DNA from: an uncultured Marivita sp.
GTDB taxonomy: Bacteria; Pseudomonadota; Alphaproteobacteria; Rhodobacterales; Rhodobacteraceae
Assembly: GCA_947503115.1 (NCBI GenBank)
Contig: CANNCS010000005.1
Location: 1-64,000, forward strand
Length of the DNA stretch: 64,000 bases
Reading direction: 5' to 3'
The stretch's first letter is position 1, and every line of letters begins with the position of its first letter. Below are positions 41,049 through 49,696 of this stretch, in pieces. The notes under the pieces were generated by a model, which worked only from the letters and a program-made list of their open reading frames with translations, was not told the origin of the DNA and made no database searches. Made by a program: the position numbers and the translations under genes.

Positions 41049-42377
41049 CTACTTGTAGATTTCTGGCAAGAGCGTCGTGGACACTGCGGGCACATAGGCA
41101 ATCAGCAGCACCACCACGAACATGCCCAGAACGAAGGGAATGGCGCGGGCGGCGATCTTGAGGATCGATTCTCCGGTTATGCCAGAGACCACGAACAGGT
41201 TAAGTCCAAGTGGCGGTGTGATGAAACCCACTCCTAGCGCGGTGATCATCATAATGCAGAATTGGATCTCGTTCATGCCAATGTTGTCCGCCAATGGCTT
41301 GAGAATGGGCGCCAGGATCACGATGTTCGGCGTTGTCTCCATCACGCAGCCCGCAGCGATCAGGATGCCGATCATCAGCAGGATCAGGATCCACGGCTCG
41401 TCCGTAAGGCCTGTCACGGCGGTGACAAAACCCTGTGGCACACCCATGATGGCCAGCGCTTCGGCCAGCGGAGCTGAAAAGGCGATGATCGGCAGGATCA
41501 CCCCGTTCACCTTGGCCGAGCTGACCAGCATTGCCGGGAAATCGGCAAAGGACAACGTGCGCAGGATGAAGCCCATCATGATGGTCACAACCACGGCGGT
41601 GGCGCCTGCTTCAGTCGGTGTCAGGCGACCCGAGAAGATGCCGTAGAAGATGATCCCGGGCACGATGAAAGCGTACCAACCCGACTTCAGAGAAGCGGCA
41701 AGGTTGGAAAAGTATTCACCCATCGAGATGTTGCCGCCGCCTTCATAGCCGTAGATGCGGTTGACGATGACGTTGGTGACAAGGATCGACACCAGAATGG
41801 CCAAACCCGGGATCAGCGCGGCAAGAAACAGTGTTGAGGCGGATATCCCCAGTACAAGGCCGATGATGATATAGGCGATGGAGGGGGGGATGAGGATGCC
41901 GGTGCAAGCACCTGCGGCCACCAATGCACAGGCATAGGGGCGGGGATAGCCCGACTCCACCAGCCGCGCGATGGTCATCCGACCCACCGCCGCAGCGCCC
42001 GCTGCGTCAGAACCCGAGATGGCTGCGAACATTCCGCAGACTAGCACGGTGGCCGACCCGAACCCGCCCTTGGCGAATTGTGTCAGCGCTTCGGCCACGT
42101 CGAGGAATTTGCGGGATAGCCCGGTGCGGACCAGCACGTCGCCCGTCAAGATAAAGAGCGGCACAGCGGTCAGCGCGAAGGCGTCGATCCCAGTGAACAG
42201 CTTTTCGCCGACAAGGCTCAGCGGCAGGTCACCCGACATCACCAGCATGGTAATGGCAGAGGTGCCGATGGCGGCCCAGACAGGCACGGCCAGCGCGATC
42301 AGGCCAACGAAGATCAGAACCGGCAGGTAGAAATCCCAACCCAATTCGACCGTTTGATTCATGGTTTGCCAAAGCAT
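41049..42377 (-). CDS. TRAP transporter large permease (DctM)
   Basis: A 442-residue polytopic protein of the DctM family. Diagnostic segments are VCGMFAAISGSDAAGAAAVGRMTIARL (about 112-138), GACTGILIPPSIAYIIIGLVLGISAS (about 155-180) and GVGFITPPLGLNLFVVSGITGESILK near the C-terminus. It lies 12 bp from the HpsN-like gene and 12 bp from dctQ in one operon. It provides the sodium- or proton-coupled channel for whatever polyol-type anion the three dehydrogenases oxidise. Confidence 0.93.
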   Translation of the reverse strand: MLWQTMNQTVELGWDFYLPVLIFVGLIALAVPVWAAIGTSAITMLVMSGDLPLSLVGEKLFTGIDAFALTAVPLFILTGDVLVRTGLSRKFLDVAEALTQFAKGGFGSATVLVCGMFAAISGSDAAGAAAVGRMTIARLVESGYPRPYACALVAAGACTGILIPPSIAYIIIGLVLGISASTLFLAALIPGLAILVSILVTNVIVNRIYGYEGGGNISMGEYFSNLAASLKSGWYAFIVPGIIFYGIFSGRLTPTEAGATAVVVTIMMGFILRTLSFADFPAMLVSSAKVNGVILPIIAFSAPLAEALAIMGVPQGFVTAVTGLTDEPWILILLMIGILIAAGCVMETTPNIVILAPILKPLADNIGMNEIQFCIMMITALGVGFITPPLGLNLFVVSGITGESILKIAARAIPFVLGMFVVVLLIAYVPAVSTTLLPEIYK

Positions 42378-42389
42378 CGATGCGGCTCC

Positions 42390-42917
42390 TTAATCAAACA
42401 GCTTGTCGCCTTCGTAGACGGGGGTTCCGTCACGAAGCGAACGCATGTCGCGCAGCAGGGATTGCAGTAAACGCCAGATCATCAGGGCAAACCCCACCGG
42501 AACGGCCATCAGGAACCACACATTTGAGATGCGCAGCCCGTGGGTCACTGATCCGAATTTCCACGAGATGTGGACGGTCTCAAGTGACCAGTAGAGCGCG
42601 ATAATCGCCACGCCAAACATCACCAGATCTCCGAAGATGTAGAGCAGCGCCTTGGCGCGGGGTCCAAGGTAATGCATCACCACGTCGATCCGGATATGGG
42701 CGCGCTCCTTGACGGCTGCGGCCGCGCCGATCCACGCAAGATAGATAAAGGAATACCGCACGATCTCTTCTCCCCAGATTGAGGAGTACGAGAAGATTTC
42801 GCGGCGCTGCACTTCGATGGCCATGGTGATGACCAACATCACGTAGAAAACCAGAAGCAGCCAGCGTTCGGCATCGCGGTCAATTCGGCGCCAGACAGAC
42901 ATGGGGCGTCCTTTCAA
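42390..42917 (-). CDS. TRAP transporter small permease (DctQ)
   Basis: A 175-residue four-helix membrane protein with the DctQ pattern MAIEVQRREIFSYSSIWGEEIVRYSFIYLAWIGAAAAVKERAHIRIDV in its first half (about residues 31-78). The helices lie near 18-35, 50-68, 85-108 and 130-155. It begins 99 bp after the dctP stop; that gap contains a GC hairpin. It pairs with the DctM subunit encoded 12 bp downstream. Confidence 0.9.
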   Translation of the reverse strand: MKGRPMSVWRRIDRDAERWLLLVFYVMLVITMAIEVQRREIFSYSSIWGEEIVRYSFIYLAWIGAAAAVKERAHIRIDVVMHYLGPRAKALLYIFGDLVMFGVAIIALYWSLETVHISWKFGSVTHGLRISNVWFLMAVPVGFALMIWRLLQSLLRDMRSLRDGTPVYEGDKLFD

Positions 42918-42983
42918 AAGGCATAGGCCGTCAGATCACGCATGTGGCGTGTTCGAGGCTTTATGCTCGGAAAGAATAGAAGG

Positions 42984-43009
42984 GGCGGGCGCGTGTTGCA
43001 GCGCCCGCC
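42984..43009 (-). terminator. GC hairpin between dctP and dctQ
   Basis: GGCGGGCGC (42984-42992) and GCGCCCGCC (43001-43009) form a perfect 9-bp stem with an eight-base loop, 7 bp after the dctP stop. On the minus strand it is followed by a pyrimidine-rich CCTTCTATTCTTTCC. A partial terminator that favours binding-protein mRNA over permease mRNA is likely. Confidence 0.7.
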
Positions 43010-43016
43010 AATGACG

Positions 43017-44165
43017 TCACGCGTCGTGGACGTAATACTTGCCTTGGATGCCAGCGGCTTCTTCCATCTTGGCGAACGCATCCATGGACCCGGCCAGTTC
43101 GACCTTGAACTCGTCCCATTCGGAACGCTGATATCCACCGGCTTCTTTCCACTCACCCAACTGGTCGTCGGACAGCGAGTGAAATTCGACGCCAGCCTTG
43201 GCAAGTTCGGCCATCGCATAGGCTCGGGCGGACGGAACTTTGGCAAGGTTCTGATGCGCTGTCATCTCAGAGCCCCACATGATGCCTTCCTGAATGTCGG
43301 CAGGCATCGAGTTGAACCATTCGAGGTTACAGGAATAAACCTGACTGTCCGGCACAGCCTGCGTAAAGGTCACGTGGCTGAGAATGTCCTTGAAGCCGAA
43401 TACGTACAGCGCGCCCACGGACGGGTCGAGCGCATCCGCCACGCCCTGCTTGATCGCGGACGGCGTTTCGCCCCAAGCCACTGGTGTCGGGTTCGCGCCA
43501 ACCATGCGGTAGTATTGCTGAAGCATCTTGGAACCCGGAACCCGGAACTTAACGCCATTCAGATCGCTTGGGCTAAGAACTGCACCAGCGCCACCTTTGC
43601 GGACGGCCACGACGCGCGGATCGATGTTGACATAGAACAACGCCTTGAAGCCGTTGGCTTCCACCTTGGGGTGAACTTCGGTGTTCCAGAAGTCGGAATT
43701 CACGAGGTTGGTGAAGCGCTGGTTGGAACCACAGAGATACGGCATGTTGATCAGGTCAACTGTGGACGCGAAAGGCGCAAAGTTGGACAGCGAGTGCTGC
43801 GCTGCCTGGATCGTGCCACCCTGAACCGCCTGCACAAGTGCGCCGCCAGCGCCAAGCTGACCACCTGGGGCCAATTTGACATAAACCTTGCCGTTTGTGG
43901 CGTTCTGGATGTTTTCCTTAAGGTCAAGCTGCATGATCGGATAGCTGCGCGAAGCGCCCAGCACATAAGCGGTCGCGATCACCATCGTGTGTTCGGCTGC
44001 TTTTTCGCGATCTCGCTCTTCGTTGGCGGTCTGTGCGGCCGCTTCCGACGACCACAACACGCCAGCGGCGCCTGCAACCATCGCAGCAGTAAAGCCGCCC
44101 GTGCCCATCAGTTTCAGGAAATTACGACGCTCGGCGGATGCGAGCTCCTTACGTTCGTCAGTCAT
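43017..44165 (-). CDS. TRAP transporter solute-binding protein (DctP), Tat signal
   Basis: A 382-residue DctP-family protein. The N-terminus has a twin-arginine motif (residues 13-18, RRNFLK) followed by a hydrophobic stretch and an AAAQ cleavage region, so export should go through Tat rather than Sec. The mature part has GGQLGAGGALVQAVQGGTIQAAQHS and DLNGVKFRVPGSKMLQQYYRMVGANPTPVAWGE, the ligand-arginine segment. The start at 44165 follows GGGAGGAGACCAG. It follows a 61-residue membrane-protein gene by 21 bp and precedes dctQM and three dehydrogenase genes. It probably binds the polyol sulfonate or related anion. Confidence 0.88.
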   Translation of the reverse strand: MTDERKELASAERRNFLKLMGTGGFTAAMVAGAAGVLWSSEAAAQTANEERDREKAAEHTMVIATAYVLGASRSYPIMQLDLKENIQNATNGKVYVKLAPGGQLGAGGALVQAVQGGTIQAAQHSLSNFAPFASTVDLINMPYLCGSNQRFTNLVNSDFWNTEVHPKVEANGFKALFYVNIDPRVVAVRKGGAGAVLSPSDLNGVKFRVPGSKMLQQYYRMVGANPTPVAWGETPSAIKQGVADALDPSVGALYVFGFKDILSHVTFTQAVPDSQVYSCNLEWFNSMPADIQEGIMWGSEMTAHQNLAKVPSARAYAMAELAKAGVEFHSLSDDQLGEWKEAGGYQRSEWDEFKVELAGSMDAFAKMEEAAGIQGKYYVHDA

Positions 44166-44186
44166 CTGGTCTCCTCCCAATTGACC

Positions 44187-44372
44187 TCAGCTGCCGTTCT
44201 TGTTCTTTCGGTCAGCCTCTTTTTGCAGAATTGCCACGACGAACAGGATCGACGCCGCAAACAGAACCAACATCTCCCCAATATCCGAAAGGAATGCGGC
44301 CCCGGTAAAAGCGCCCATCGCGACATTGGCAAAATACACAACAAAGACGATGGCGGATGCAGCAAGGAACAT
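44187..44372 (-). CDS. Small two-helix membrane protein in TRAP operon
   Basis: A 61-residue protein with two hydrophobic segments (residues 2-24 and 30-48, DIGEMLVLFAASILFVVAILQ) and a charged C-terminal tail (KEADRKNKNGS). It is the first gene of the minus-strand operon: LacI-type operators lie 37-73 bp upstream and the dctP start is 21 bp downstream. A GGAG sits at ribosome-site distance. The gene order suggests a small accessory or regulatory subunit of the TRAP transporter. No family is recognised. It should not be dismissed as spurious, because it fills the space between operator and dctP with sensible membrane-protein composition. Confidence 0.65.
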   Translation of the reverse strand: MFLAASAIVFVVYFANVAMGAFTGAAFLSDIGEMLVLFAASILFVVAILQKEADRKNKNGS

Positions 44373-44408
44373 TCTGATCTCCGGACTTCGGATTGATTCT
44401 AAGAGCAG

Positions 44409-44445
44409 TGTAAGCGCTTACATTCAATTCATGCAAGCGCTTACA
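44409..44445. promoter_or_regulatory. Two LacI-type operators in divergent promoter
   Basis: TGTAAGCGCTTACA (44409-44422) is a perfect 14-bp palindrome with the central CG typical of LacI-family sites. TGCAAGCGCTTACA (44432-44445) is a second copy with one mismatched pair. Centres are 23 bp apart. They lie between the TRAP/dehydrogenase operon and the LacI-family gene, so that regulator very likely controls both directions. Confidence 0.8.
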
Positions 44446-44515
44446 TTTGGCCTTTCGGTTCTTTATGCGTATTCTGCGGTGCACCTCACCGGCAGATGAA
44501 CGGAACCCAACACTG

Positions 44516-45538
44516 ATGTCAGACCTGCGAACTGTGCCAACTTTGGACGACGTGGCCCGTGCCGCAGGCGTGTCGACAGCGACCGTGTCGCGCTGTTTGA
44601 ATTCGCCGGAACGGGTGGTCGAACAAACTCGAAAGCGGGTGATGTCCGCCGTCGAAGCCCTTGGGTACACACCGAATTTTGGCGCCCGGGTGATGGCGGC
44701 GAAACGCACCTTCACCATCGGCGCGATCATCCCGACGATGGAGAACGCGATCTTCGCGCGCGGGCTGCAGGCTTTTCAGGAAGAGCTGCACGCGCGGGGC
44801 TACACGCTGCTGGTGGCAAGCTCGGCCTATGAGCCGAAGATTGAAGAAGATCAGATCCGCGCGTTGGTGGCGAGGGGGGCGGATGGGCTGTTGCTGATCG
44901 GCCAAGATCGCGATCCTGAGATCTATGATTACCTCAAGGCACGGTCGATTCCGGTGCTGTCGGCATGGGTTTATTTTCCCAACAGCGGCCGGCCCACAGT
45001 TGGTTTCGACAACCGCCAGTCGATGCGGGCACTGGCGCAGCAGGTCATCGACTTTGGTCATCGCCAGATCGCGTTGATCTCAGGTATTACCAAGGGGAAT
45101 GACCGTGCCGCAGCTCGTCTGGCTGGTCTGCGCGATGCGCTGTCGGCGAACGGCCTTGATCCCATTGCCATGCCAGTCATCGAAACGCCCTACGAGATCG
45201 AAAACGGCGCGGTGGCGCTACAGACTCTGATGCAGGCTGACACTCGTCCTACCGTGGTGATGTGCGGCAATGACGTTTTGGCGGTTGGCGCACTGCGCGG
45301 CGCCCGCGATCTGGGGCTGTCTGTGCCGGAAGATGTGTCGATCACTGGCTTTGATGATATCGAACTTGCGCGGATCGTCGCGCCACAAATCACCACCGTG
45401 CATGTCCCGCACCGCGAGATGGGGCGCAAAGCCGCTATCGCACTGATTGACATGGTGGAAAAGCGTGGGACAGGCGACACGATAGAGCTCAAGAGCAAGG
45501 TGCAGCTCCGCGACTCCCTGCGTGATCTGACCTGCTGA
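44516..45538 (+). CDS. LacI-family transcriptional regulator
   Basis: A 340-residue regulator. The N-terminal HTH and hinge helix are VPTLDDVARAAGVSTATVSRCLNSPERVVEQTRKRVMSAVEALGYTPN (about residues 6-55), followed by a periplasmic-binding-protein-like effector domain with FTIGAIIPTMENAIFARGLQAFQEELHARGY and SITGFDDIELARIVAPQITTVHVP. The GntR(gluconate)-type LacI subgroup is suggested. The start at 44516 is chosen for the canonical N-terminus; a longer frame from 44447 overlaps the operator region. It is divergent from the HpsN-like/TRAP operon and should sense its substrate or product. Confidence 0.9.
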   Translation: MSDLRTVPTLDDVARAAGVSTATVSRCLNSPERVVEQTRKRVMSAVEALGYTPNFGARVMAAKRTFTIGAIIPTMENAIFARGLQAFQEELHARGYTLLVASSAYEPKIEEDQIRALVARGADGLLLIGQDRDPEIYDYLKARSIPVLSAWVYFPNSGRPTVGFDNRQSMRALAQQVIDFGHRQIALISGITKGNDRAAARLAGLRDALSANGLDPIAMPVIETPYEIENGAVALQTLMQADTRPTVVMCGNDVLAVGALRGARDLGLSVPEDVSITGFDDIELARIVAPQITTVHVPHREMGRKAAIALIDMVEKRGTGDTIELKSKVQLRDSLRDLTC

Positions 45539-45606
45539 TCCGCACCATCGACAAGCCACGCGCGACGCAGTACCTCGTTTCCAGACCAAACGGGTAGGGC
45601 TGCGTC

Positions 45607-47085
45607 ATGACATCCGAAAAGTCCCAACCTCGGGCGCTGATGATCCAAGGCACCGGGTCGAATGTCGGCAAGTCGATGTTGGTCGCCGGGCTATGCCGCG
45701 CGGCGCAGTTGCGTGGGTTGTCGGTGGCGCCATTCAAACCACAGAACATGTCAAACAATGCCGCCGTAACCGCCGACGGGGGCGAGATCGGACGCGCGCA
45801 GGCGTTGCAGGCCATCGCCTGTGGGCGCGAATTGTCGATTCATATGAATCCCGTGCTTCTAAAACCCGAAAGCGACCGGGGTTCGCAGGTCATCGTACAG
45901 GGCCAGGTGCGCGGCTGGCTTGAGGCGCGCCGCTTTCGCGAAGACCGGGGCGTTTTGCTGGACGTTGTTCTGGACAGCTTTCACACGCTGGCGCAGACCG
46001 CAGACCTGATCATTGTCGAAGGTGCGGGCAGTCCAGCCGAGGTCAACCTCCGCCGTGGAGACATTGCCAATATGGGCTTTGCCTGCGCTGCCGATGTGCC
46101 CGTGATCCTTGTTGGGGATATCGATCGGGGCGGAGTAATCGCGCAGATCGTGGGCACGCACACAGTCATGACGGAGGAGGATGTTGCGCAGGTTGCCGGA
46201 TTTCTGGTCAACAAGTTTCGAGGCGATGTATCACTGTTCGAGGATGGTTACCGCGCGATCGAAGCGCATACCGGTTGGGTCGGCTACGGCGTGCTGCCGT
46301 GGTTTAACGCGGCGCATCTGCTGCCAGCCGAAGATGCTGTAGAACTCTCAGAGGCAAGTGGCGGGCAGGGATTCCATATAGCCTGCCCGATGCTGTCCCG
46401 CATCGCCAATTTTGACGATCTTGATCCGCTCAAGGCTGAACAGAACATCCGTCTGACGATGGTGCCGCCAGGGCAGGCCTTGCCCGGGGACGCCGATCTG
46501 ATCGTATTGCCGGGCACCAAATCGACCCGTGCCGATCTCGCCTTCCTGCGGGCGCAGGGTTGGGACATCGACATCGTCGCCCATCTGCGGCGCGGCGGGC
46601 GGGTGCTGGGAATTTGCGGCGCATACCAGATGCTTGGGGCGCAGATCGACGATCCCGAAGGGCTTGAAGGGGAAGCGGGTACAACAGCAGGGCTGGGGCT
46701 GTTGGACGTGACAACCACCATGCAGCCGCGCAAAACGCTGACCCGCGTCGACGCCGTACACATACCAACGGATACCGGTTTTGACGGGTATGAAATCCAC
46801 ATCGGTCAGACCACTGGCCCTGACAGTATGCGGGCCTTTGCGCGGATCGGTGATGCGCCGGATGGGGCAATATCGGGGAATGGCCGGGTGATGGGCACAT
46901 ATCTACATGGTCTTTTCGCCAACGGAGTATTCCGGAAGGCGTTTCTGCAGCAGATGGGTCACGCGTCAGGTGGGGCAGATTATACACGCACCATTGACCG
47001 CACGCTCAACGAACTGGCCGCGCATCTGGAAGAACACCTCGACATTGACGGTTTGGTGGCGGCCGCCCGACCGATCAAAGCTTAA
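45607..47085 (+). CDS. cobQ: Cobyric acid synthase
   Basis: A 492-residue glutamine-dependent amidotransferase of cobalamin biosynthesis, which amidates four side chains of adenosylcobyrinic acid a,c-diamide. The N-terminal ATP domain opens with [28 protein letters not shown] and has the [13 protein letters not shown] motif. [16 protein letters not shown] follows near 175. The C-terminal class I glutaminase domain contains the nucleophilic cysteine in [13 protein letters not shown] (about 335-347). Length is normal. It is isolated from other cob genes; the opposite-strand glpR gene overlaps its end by 4 bp. No cobalamin riboswitch is apparent in the 68 bp upstream. Confidence 0.96.
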   Translation: MTSEKSQPRALMIQGTGSNVGKSMLVAGLCRAAQLRGLSVAPFKPQNMSNNAAVTADGGEIGRAQALQAIACGRELSIHMNPVLLKPESDRGSQVIVQGQVRGWLEARRFREDRGVLLDVVLDSFHTLAQTADLIIVEGAGSPAEVNLRRGDIANMGFACAADVPVILVGDIDRGGVIAQIVGTHTVMTEEDVAQVAGFLVNKFRGDVSLFEDGYRAIEAHTGWVGYGVLPWFNAAHLLPAEDAVELSEASGGQGFHIACPMLSRIANFDDLDPLKAEQNIRLTMVPPGQALPGDADLIVLPGTKSTRADLAFLRAQGWDIDIVAHLRRGGRVLGICGAYQMLGAQIDDPEGLEGEAGTTAGLGLLDVTTTMQPRKTLTRVDAVHIPTDTGFDGYEIHIGQTTGPDSMRAFARIGDAPDGAISGNGRVMGTYLHGLFANGVFRKAFLQQMGHASGGADYTRTIDRTLNELAAHLEEHLDIDGLVAAARPIKA

Positions 47086-47846
47086 GGCCTCGCCACAACC
47101 ACTTCGGTGTCCCAATCCGCACATTTCTCCGGCAGATCGGCGGGCAGGGCGGCATCCGTAAACAGCGTGTCGATCTCTGACAGCGACGCAATGCGCGCGG
47201 GCGCATTACGTTTCAGCTTGGAGGCATCGGCAACAAGAAACGTCTTGCGCGACTGTTGTAGGATGGCTTGGCTGACGCTGACTTCCTGAATGTCAAAATC
47301 AAGCAAATCCCCGTCCCGGTCGAGCGCTGAACAACCGATGATCGCCAGATCGAATTTGAACTGAAGGATGGTCTCGGTCGCCAGCTTCCCCACGAGCCCG
47401 CCATCGGCGCGGCGCAAATTACCGCCGGTCACCACCACTTCACAATCCTGCATCTCAGCCAGGATATTTGCCACGTTCATGTTGTTGGTGACCACCAGCA
47501 GGTTCTTGTGATTGCGCAGTTCGCGGGCCACCGCTTCGGTGCTGGTGCCGATGTTCAAAAACAGCGAGATGTTGTTCGGGATACGCTGGGCGCAGGCCTT
47601 GGCCATCGACGCCTTGGCCTTGGCATTAAGTGACTGGCGCTGTTCATAGCCGATATTGCTGGTGCTAGAGGGCAGCATCGCGCCACCGTGGACTCGTTCG
47701 AGCCTGCCATCCTCTGCCATATCAGACAGATCGCGTCGGATCGTTTGCAGCGTCACTCCGAAATGCTGCGCCAATCCTTCGACCGTGACTTTCCCCTCCT
47801 TGCGCGCGATGTCCAGAATATCACGGTGTCGAAAGGCGTGGGACAT
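47082..47846 (-). CDS. glpR: DeoR-family repressor of glycerol genes
   Basis: A 254-residue DeoR-family repressor. The N-terminal HTH is [51 protein letters not shown] (about residues 6-56). The C-terminal sugar-phosphate-sensing domain follows, with [49 protein letters not shown] and [21 protein letters not shown]. It is divergent from glpD and the glycerol ABC transporter, which supports the GlpR assignment; glycerol-3-phosphate is the expected inducer. Direct-repeat AACGAA motifs near 47997-48012 in the shared promoter are candidate binding sites. Confidence 0.88.
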   Translation of the reverse strand: MSHAFRHRDILDIARKEGKVTVEGLAQHFGVTLQTIRRDLSDMAEDGRLERVHGGAMLPSSTSNIGYEQRQSLNAKAKASMAKACAQRIPNNISLFLNIGTSTEAVARELRNHKNLLVVTNNMNVANILAEMQDCEVVVTGGNLRRADGGLVGKLATETILQFKFDLAIIGCSALDRDGDLLDFDIQEVSVSQAILQQSRKTFLVADASKLKRNAPARIASLSEIDTLFTDAALPADLPEKCADWDTEVVVARP

Positions 47847-47996
47847 AAGGGGTCTCAGTCAGGTCTGGTTTCGAAGTCGAGTATGGACGATTCCGCGTCC
47901 TTGGTTTCTCGCAGATCGCGGTTTTCCAATCATAAGGGGCTTAGGTCGGGATTTCCTAATGTCAAATCTTGTTTGTTTTCAGGGGGGATAGGAAAA

Positions 47997-48012
47997 AACG
48001 AACATAAACGAA
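47997..48012. promoter_or_regulatory. Candidate GlpR operator (AACGAA direct repeats)
   Basis: AACGAA occurs at 47997-48002 and again at 48007-48012, ten base pairs apart (one helical turn), inside an A-rich stretch of the 243-bp glpR-glpD intergenic region. The first copy runs into CAT, giving GAACAT, which is the complement of the ATGTTC half-site known for GlpR in enterobacteria. DeoR-family proteins often use such helically phased direct repeats. Confidence 0.45.
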
Positions 48013-48089
48013 AAAATTCGCCTTGCGTGAACGTGGCTCAATCCTCATACATTGCTTCTGACATTCGTGGCATTGGGAGGTGGCGCGCG

Positions 48090-49685
48090 GTGATCGACCA
48101 AAACGTCGAACCAACAGATCTGTTCATTATCGGTGGTGGCATCAACGGTTGCGGGATCGCACGTGATGCTGCGGGCCGTGGTCTGTCTGTCACGCTTGCA
48201 GAAATGAACGATCTGGCTTCCGCGACCTCGTCAGCTTCGACGAAGCTTTTCCATGGGGGCCTGCGCTATCTTGAATATTTCGAATTCCGTCTGGTCCGCG
48301 AAGCGCTGGTCGAACGCGAAGTCCTACTTCGAGCAATGCCGCATATCAGTTGGCCGATGAGATTTATTCTTCCATATCATAAGGATATGAGGTTTGAATC
48401 CGACACGCCCACGTCGCGTTTGCTAAGTTTCATTATGCCGTGGATGAAGGGCCGTCGTCCGGCGTGGCTGATCCGTCTGGGGCTTTTCCTGTATGATAAC
48501 CTGGGTGGTCGTAAAATTCTGCCCGGCACAAAGACGCTTGCGCTTGAGGGCGCCCCCGAAGGTGCGGCTTTGGAAGATCGGTTTTCAAAAGCCTACGAAT
48601 ATTCGGATTGCTGGATCGAAGATTCCCGTCTGGTCATCCTGAATGCCCGCGACGCTGAGGCGCGAGGGGCCGCCATCCTGCCGCGCACGAAAGTCCTGTC
48701 TGCGGCGCGCGAAGGAAATTTATGGCGCATCGAAACGCAAAATACCGAAAATGGCGAAGCCCGAACATACCGCGCGAAAATGCTGGTGAATGCTGGCGGA
48801 CCTTGGGTCGGTGACATCATCCAAACCAAGGTTCGGCTGAATTCGCGTGAAGGTGTGCGTCTTGTACGCGGCTCGCATATCGTAACGCGCAAGCTGTATG
48901 ATCACGACAAGTGCTATTTCTTTCAGGGAACTGATGGCCGGATCATCTTTGCCATCCCTTACGAGACTGATTTCACACTGATCGGAACCACCGACGCTGA
49001 ACATGACGATCCGTCGAACACACCGGTCTGCACCCCGCAAGAGCAAACCTATCTGCTGAACTTCGCCAACCAATATTTCAAGCAGGACTTGTCTGACGAT
49101 GATGTGGTCTGGACCTACTCCGGTGTCCGACCGCTATATGATGATGGAGCCAGCAGCGCGACGGCGGCGACCCGTGACTACACGCTCAAGGTCGATGCCA
49201 ATGGCGGCGCGCCGGTGTTGAACATCTTTGGCGGAAAGATCACGACTTACCGCCGCCTTGCCGAAAGCGCGATGGAAAAGATTGCCGAGCAATTGCCGAA
49301 CGTCAAAGGCCCTTGGACAGCGGGTGTTACGCTGCCCGGCGGCGATTTCCCGGTCGACGGGTTCGATGCCCAAGTGGTCAAATTACAGGGCTTGTTCCCG
49401 TTCCTCGACGCCTTTTGGGCTCGCCGCCTTGTGCGCGCCTACGGGACCGAAGCCGCGTCGATCCTTGGAACCGCCAATGAAGCGGGCGATCTGGGCCGCA
49501 ATTTCGGCGCGACCCTGACCGAGGCCGAAGTGCATTGGCTGATGACACATGAATACGCGCACACTGCTGAAGACGTGGTGTGGCGCCGCAATAAACTTGG
49601 TCTGCGACTGAGTTCTGAACAGATCAAGGACTTGGACACATGGATGGCGGATCACCGTCCATCCGTGACCAAGGCAGCAGAATAG
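48090..49685 (+). CDS. glpD: Aerobic glycerol-3-phosphate dehydrogenase
   Basis: A 531-residue FAD enzyme on the inner face of the membrane that oxidises sn-glycerol-3-phosphate to dihydroxyacetone phosphate and passes electrons to quinone. Features are the FAD-binding DLFIIGGGINGCGIARDAAGRG (residues 9-30), SSASTKLFHGGLRYLEYFEFRLVREAL, GPWVGDI, the IIFAIPYETDFTLIGTTD active-site region, and the C-terminal helical cap. GTG at 48090 is preferred because GGGAGG lies nine bases upstream and the family N-terminus begins there; the frame is open further upstream but runs through the promoter. It is followed 12 bp later by glpS. Confidence 0.95.
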   Translation: MIDQNVEPTDLFIIGGGINGCGIARDAAGRGLSVTLAEMNDLASATSSASTKLFHGGLRYLEYFEFRLVREALVEREVLLRAMPHISWPMRFILPYHKDMRFESDTPTSRLLSFIMPWMKGRRPAWLIRLGLFLYDNLGGRKILPGTKTLALEGAPEGAALEDRFSKAYEYSDCWIEDSRLVILNARDAEARGAAILPRTKVLSAAREGNLWRIETQNTENGEARTYRAKMLVNAGGPWVGDIIQTKVRLNSREGVRLVRGSHIVTRKLYDHDKCYFFQGTDGRIIFAIPYETDFTLIGTTDAEHDDPSNTPVCTPQEQTYLLNFANQYFKQDLSDDDVVWTYSGVRPLYDDGASSATAATRDYTLKVDANGGAPVLNIFGGKITTYRRLAESAMEKIAEQLPNVKGPWTAGVTLPGGDFPVDGFDAQVVKLQGLFPFLDAFWARRLVRAYGTEAASILGTANEAGDLGRNFGATLTEAEVHWLMTHEYAHTAEDVVWRRNKLGLRLSSEQIKDLDTWMADHRPSVTKAAE

Positions 49686-49696
49686 GGGGCCCGGAC

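Noticed and set aside
45539-45606. Cobalamin riboswitch upstream of cobQ
   Set aside because: Only 68 bp are available between the LacI gene and cobQ and no B12-box-like sequence was seen.
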